Notes under the pieces: generated by a model
What the model was told of the DNA's origin: nothing
What the model saw: only the letters and a program-made list of their open reading frames with translations
Databases searched by the model: none
DNA from: CAWUJT01 sp963922715
GTDB lineage: Bacteria > Pseudomonadota > Alphaproteobacteria > Rhodobacterales > Rhodobacteraceae
Length of the DNA stretch: 16,432 nucleotides
Direction of reading: 5' to 3'
NCBI GenBank assembly: GCA_963922715.1
Contig: CAWUJT010000050.1
Span: 1-16,432 of the forward strand
Shown: positions 13,763 to 16,432 of the stretch, piece by piece
Layout: the number at the start of each line of letters is the position of its first letter
Position numbering within the stretch: position 1 is the stretch's first letter
Translations under genes and position numbers: made by a program

Positions 13763-15817
13763 TCACAGGCTGTAGTCGTCAGAAACATCTATACTGACTT
13801 CTTTTGCTGTGGTTCGGGTATTCTTATGAGATTCGAAATTCTGGAAGCGATCAACGGATTCACTAAATTGTCGATAGTCATCAGAAATGTTGGCTTCATT
13901 CTTCAACTCAGAGGCGACTGCGGCACGAATGGCTGGGTCTTTGACCTCTTCGAGCAAGGCTGTACTATCCCCTGCCCTTACGGCCTCTAGGTCTTGTTCA
14001 GACAGGCTTTCAGCGACACGATCAACAATGCGCTCAATGGCCGGAACATCTGCCAGACGAGTGTATTTTTCTGCTTCCATCAACTGATCACGAGCCAGTG
14101 CTTCACTCAAATCGCGGGGCAATTCATAATCATCGACGATATTTACAGCCTGTTTCTTCGCAAGACTGCACGTTTCATCATAACGCTCCCCAAACTCGGC
14201 CTTATTTTGGATATAGCCCTCGCGTATATAGGATTCAGCTTTCTCTTGTTCTTTGGTCCAATCAACCTCACGTCCATTCTTCTCGGCCGACGCACGTATT
14301 TCTTCTTTGAGCTCTTCGAGTAAGCCTTTGGCTTCATCAGGAATGCCATTGCCTATTTCGGCATTGAAACCAGCCTCTCCCCACGCAGTAAGCTGAGCTT
14401 TGGTTCGCTCTTTGAGCATAAAGCGTTCTGCCATTTCTGCAGCTGAGGTACGTTCAGCCTCTAATTCAGTTTCGATACCTTCAAACGCAGTACCTAATTT
14501 TGACCGAATTTCGTCCAAAGCCTCATTTGCAAGTTGCAAAGCACTTGTATCGGCGCTTGCCCTGTCACGGAAGTTGTTCAACTCCTCCACAACACCCAGA
14601 TGATAAAGATCAAAAACAGGCGCAACGGTATCAGAATGAAAATCAAAGAATGGGTCAGCGATATCTGTTTCACGAACGCTTTCAGTAAACTGACGCTCAA
14701 GTTCAACGCGCTCCGGGCCTGCTTCCATTTGTTGAATATCTTCCCAGGCTTGTTTGGCGTCAGTTACAAGTTGCTGCTGCGTTTCAATGAGCCTTGCCGA
14801 TGGGTCAATAGTGTGATGATCACCAGAAATATCAGTCATTAAGCTAACTCCTTGTTCAAGTTTCTCTGCTGCAGCCTGGAACAGACCACTCAATTTTTCC
14901 ATGAACTCATCACCTGTCGAGACTGGGCTCGTAAGGCGGGCCAGTGTACTCAGACCCAAATATTGTTTTGAATAGTTGCGTACTTCTGCTTCTCGCTTCA
15001 TCCGCGCAACAATGGACATAGGTGGAGCATCGACGTTTACTTTGGCGTCGCTGCGTTGCCCTCCCCCGCTTTGTGCTTCGTGAGCTATTCGATAATCAAC
15101 TGGCCGTGGTGGATATTCGACAATCCCCCGTGACAGTCGGCTGGAAGCGTTCAAGGCCACGCCATGCTTCCCAGCGATTTCTGAATGCAGCTCACGCATC
15201 ACGTCAAAGTTCAACTCAGACTTCATGCTTATTGATAGGAAATTTCCATGTTCAATGCCATGCTTTTCAACAATAAAGTGTGCGTGAACATGCTCCGTAT
15301 TGGCGTGAAGCGCAGCGACGTATCGCCACAGATCCCCAAAATCACCACTCCCGAAAAGTGTCTGCCCCCACTCGCGTGCAATGTTTTCTGCTGCTTCGAT
15401 ATCCGTATCCTTTGGGAAACTCAGAATGATGTGATCTGTGTGGCCACGTTTTGGGCTGCCCGCCCAACCGCTTGTCCATAAGGGCACAGTTGTTTCAACT
15501 GAGTTCTTGTAAAGGTTGCGTTCAACACCGTTAAAGTTCAGCCATGTAGATTGCGTTGCCTCATCCCGTACAATGTATTCAAGCTGACGCTTCAAATCCT
15601 TTGCTGAATGCGTTCCGCCATTGCGAACCCTTTTAACAACAGACTGAGGTGTGTGCTGAACATTAAATGACATAGCGCGGGCTGTCCGCTGTCGCCGCGT
15701 ACCAAGGTGCAATTGGATTGCTCTCGCCATAGTGTCTGTCGCCATTCCGGCATGGCGCTTTCCGATGTTTGGGAGAACTTCACCCAAAATCGCATTCTGG
15801 ATTGTTTCTTTACTCAT
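13763..15817 (-). CDS. VirD2/TraI-like relaxase (probably MOBP type)
   Basis: The enzyme that nicks one strand at the origin of transfer, stays bound to its 5' end through a tyrosine and pilots it into the recipient. It is 684 residues from ATG 15817, which overlaps the mobC stop by 8 nt. A frame open from 15886 only adds residues encoded inside mobC. The relaxase domain is at about 50-235. Tyr81 in RQLEYIVRD is the likely catalytic residue, HTDHIILSFP lies at 126-135, and the metal-binding histidines are His176, His178 and His180 in EHVHAHF. Residues about 265-684 form a long, acidic, helical and coiled-coil region with no zinc finger, helicase or primase motif visible. It ends acidic rather than with the Arg-rich tail of Agrobacterium VirD2. 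That region probably carries the secretion signal, but I cannot locate it. The MOB class is inferred from the motifs. Confidence 0.88.
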   Translation of the reverse strand: MSKETIQNAILGEVLPNIGKRHAGMATDTMARAIQLHLGTRRQRTARAMSFNVQHTPQSVVKRVRNGGTHSAKDLKRQLEYIVRDEATQSTWLNFNGVERNLYKNSVETTVPLWTSGWAGSPKRGHTDHIILSFPKDTDIEAAENIAREWGQTLFGSGDFGDLWRYVAALHANTEHVHAHFIVEKHGIEHGNFLSISMKSELNFDVMRELHSEIAGKHGVALNASSRLSRGIVEYPPRPVDYRIAHEAQSGGGQRSDAKVNVDAPPMSIVARMKREAEVRNYSKQYLGLSTLARLTSPVSTGDEFMEKLSGLFQAAAEKLEQGVSLMTDISGDHHTIDPSARLIETQQQLVTDAKQAWEDIQQMEAGPERVELERQFTESVRETDIADPFFDFHSDTVAPVFDLYHLGVVEELNNFRDRASADTSALQLANEALDEIRSKLGTAFEGIETELEAERTSAAEMAERFMLKERTKAQLTAWGEAGFNAEIGNGIPDEAKGLLEELKEEIRASAEKNGREVDWTKEQEKAESYIREGYIQNKAEFGERYDETCSLAKKQAVNIVDDYELPRDLSEALARDQLMEAEKYTRLADVPAIERIVDRVAESLSEQDLEAVRAGDSTALLEEVKDPAIRAAVASELKNEANISDDYRQFSESVDRFQNFESHKNTRTTAKEVSIDVSDDYSL

Positions 15818-16355
15818 CGAATTGCTGCCCAATCGGAAAAGCCGCTTTAACGAGTGTTCTCTTTCGGCCTGCACCAACAAAAGCAATTAGCTGATTTACC
15901 AGCTCATCAACCTTGATATCCAATTTTTCAACAAGCTTCCCATCCCGCTTATTCCAGGAAAGTCGTCCTGATTGTGCCAGAGATGTTAGCTGATTGAGAT
16001 TGACGCCAATCGCATTGAGCTCTTTTCTAATCGCTGCAAGCTCTGAAATTTCACTATCCTGAAAATCAAGAACCCCTAAAGAACATCTAACCAGGCGCCG
16101 CACTGCGTCCGATTCTGTCAATCCCAGATCACGGACCTTGGATTGGAACGCTTGTTTCTCGCCTAATGAAACCCTTGCGCGGATCGTTGCCCCTGGCGTT
16201 GTAACCGCGCGAGCCGTCTTCGTTTTACGAATTTTTGTAACTGTTGATCGGTGGCGATCAAGCGCCTGACCTATCTGATTATCACTCTCGCCACGTTGGA
16301 TTCTGGCGAGTATTTCATGGCGCTCTGCAGCGTCGACTTTCTTTCGTGAAGGCAT
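15810..16355 (-). CDS. MobC-like relaxosome accessory protein with an N-terminal helix-turn-helix
   Basis: A DNA-binding partner of the relaxase, 181 residues. Residues 9-44 look like a homeodomain-type helix-turn-helix (RHEILARIQRGESDNQIGQAL, then RHRSTVTKIRK). Residues about 57-93 fit a ribbon-helix-helix pattern (TIRARVSLGEKQAF, then LTESDAVRRLVR). ELNAIGVNLNQL (112-123) is the typical signature of the MobC family. MobC proteins help melt DNA at the origin of transfer and guide the relaxase. The extra helix-turn-helix could bind the origin or the gene's own promoter. The start is secure because the protein has no internal Met, although no good ribosome-binding site is visible. It is the first gene of the leftward mob module and overlaps the relaxase gene by 8 nt. 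Confidence 0.85.
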   Translation of the reverse strand: MPSRKKVDAAERHEILARIQRGESDNQIGQALDRHRSTVTKIRKTKTARAVTTPGATIRARVSLGEKQAFQSKVRDLGLTESDAVRRLVRCSLGVLDFQDSEISELAAIRKELNAIGVNLNQLTSLAQSGRLSWNKRDGKLVEKLDIKVDELVNQLIAFVGAGRKRTLVKAAFPIGQQFDE

Positions 16356-16376
16356 TCAAGAGGCTTTCAAAAGTTG

Positions 16377-16398
16377 TTGTGACATAATTGTAGCACAA
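16377..16398 (-). promoter_or_regulatory. Inverted repeat across the mob promoter -10, possible operator
   Basis: TTGTG (16377-16381) and CACAA (16394-16398) form a 5-bp inverted repeat with a 12-nt spacer. The repeat encloses the -10 box and the likely start site. A dimer bound here would block transcription, so it may be an autoregulation site for the MobC-like protein with its helix-turn-helix. The arms are short and could be chance. Confidence 0.3.
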
Positions 16399-16415
16399 TA
16401 TACCGTTCCAGCCAA
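16387..16415 (-). promoter_or_regulatory. Sigma70-type promoter for mobC, relaxase and virD4
   Basis: On the - strand TTGGCT (16415-16410) and TACAAT (16392-16387) are separated by exactly 17 nt. The -10 matches the consensus at 5 of 6 and the -35 at 4 of 6. Transcription would start near 16380, giving a leader of about 25 nt before the mobC ATG at 16355. This is the best-formed promoter in the window. Confidence 0.6.
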
Positions 16416-16432
16416 CCGTCCTTTTAGGCCGG

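Noticed and set aside
15818..15886. Extended N-terminus of the relaxase, starting upstream of ATG 15817
   Set aside because: It lies wholly inside the mobC coding region and adds no relaxase motif; the ATG at 15817 fits a coupled start overlapping the mobC stop.
11825..16355. Effector-type T4SS rather than a conjugation system
   Set aside because: The relaxase with the three-histidine motif, the MobC-like protein and the coupling protein next to the virB operon support DNA transfer; no effector-like gene is seen.

Overview
The window is the conjugative-transfer region of a plasmid or integrative element, most likely from an alphaproteobacterium. It holds a nearly complete VirB-type (P-type) type IV secretion system (T4SS) on the + strand. 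A converging relaxosome and coupling-protein module lies on the - strand. The VirB order, a relaxase with the three-histidine motif, a MobC-like protein and a VirD4 together point to DNA transfer rather than a purely effector-delivering system. A Rhodobacterales-like host is my impression from the style of the proteins; the sequence does not prove it.

Layout. Positions 1-222 are an AT-rich control region that is probably divergent: the start of a leftward gene lies at 49-1, and the transfer operon starts rightward. Positions 223-11729 form one tightly packed operon: unknown 125-aa protein, VirB1 lytic transglycosylase, VirB2 pilin, VirB3-VirB4 fusion, small lipoprotein (VirB7 candidate), a VirB5-like protein with an internal lytic transglycosylase domain, VirB5, a Cys-containing secreted protein of unknown role, VirB6, VirB8, VirB9, VirB10, VirB11. 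Most junctions overlap by 1-4 nt or are spaced by a few nt, which suggests translational coupling. The clear exception is a 56-nt gap after the pilin gene that contains a perfect 8-bp hairpin. Positions 11730-11824 are a convergent intergenic stretch with a weak terminator candidate. Positions 16355-11825 on the - strand encode a MobC-like DNA-binding protein, the relaxase and VirD4, in that order, behind a good sigma70-type promoter at the right edge.

How it works together. The MobC-like protein and relaxase would nick and hold the transferred strand at an origin of transfer that I could not locate. VirD4 would pass the relaxase-DNA complex to the VirB channel: VirB3-4 and VirB11 as ATPases, VirB6 and VirB8 in the inner membrane, VirB7, VirB9 and VirB10 as the core. 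VirB2 and VirB5 would build the pilus, and two lytic transglycosylases would open the cell wall.

The most unusual item is at 4461-5579. Its N- and C-terminal parts match those of the VirB5 encoded directly after it, while its middle is a complete lytic transglycosylase domain closely resembling the VirB1 encoded upstream. It looks like a VirB5 paralogue carrying a cell-wall hydrolase in the middle. Secondary points are the VirB3-VirB4 fusion with a TTG start, the hairpin behind the pilin gene, the helix-turn-helix fused to MobC, and the Cys-containing secreted protein. No mobile elements, rRNA, tRNA or CRISPR were seen.
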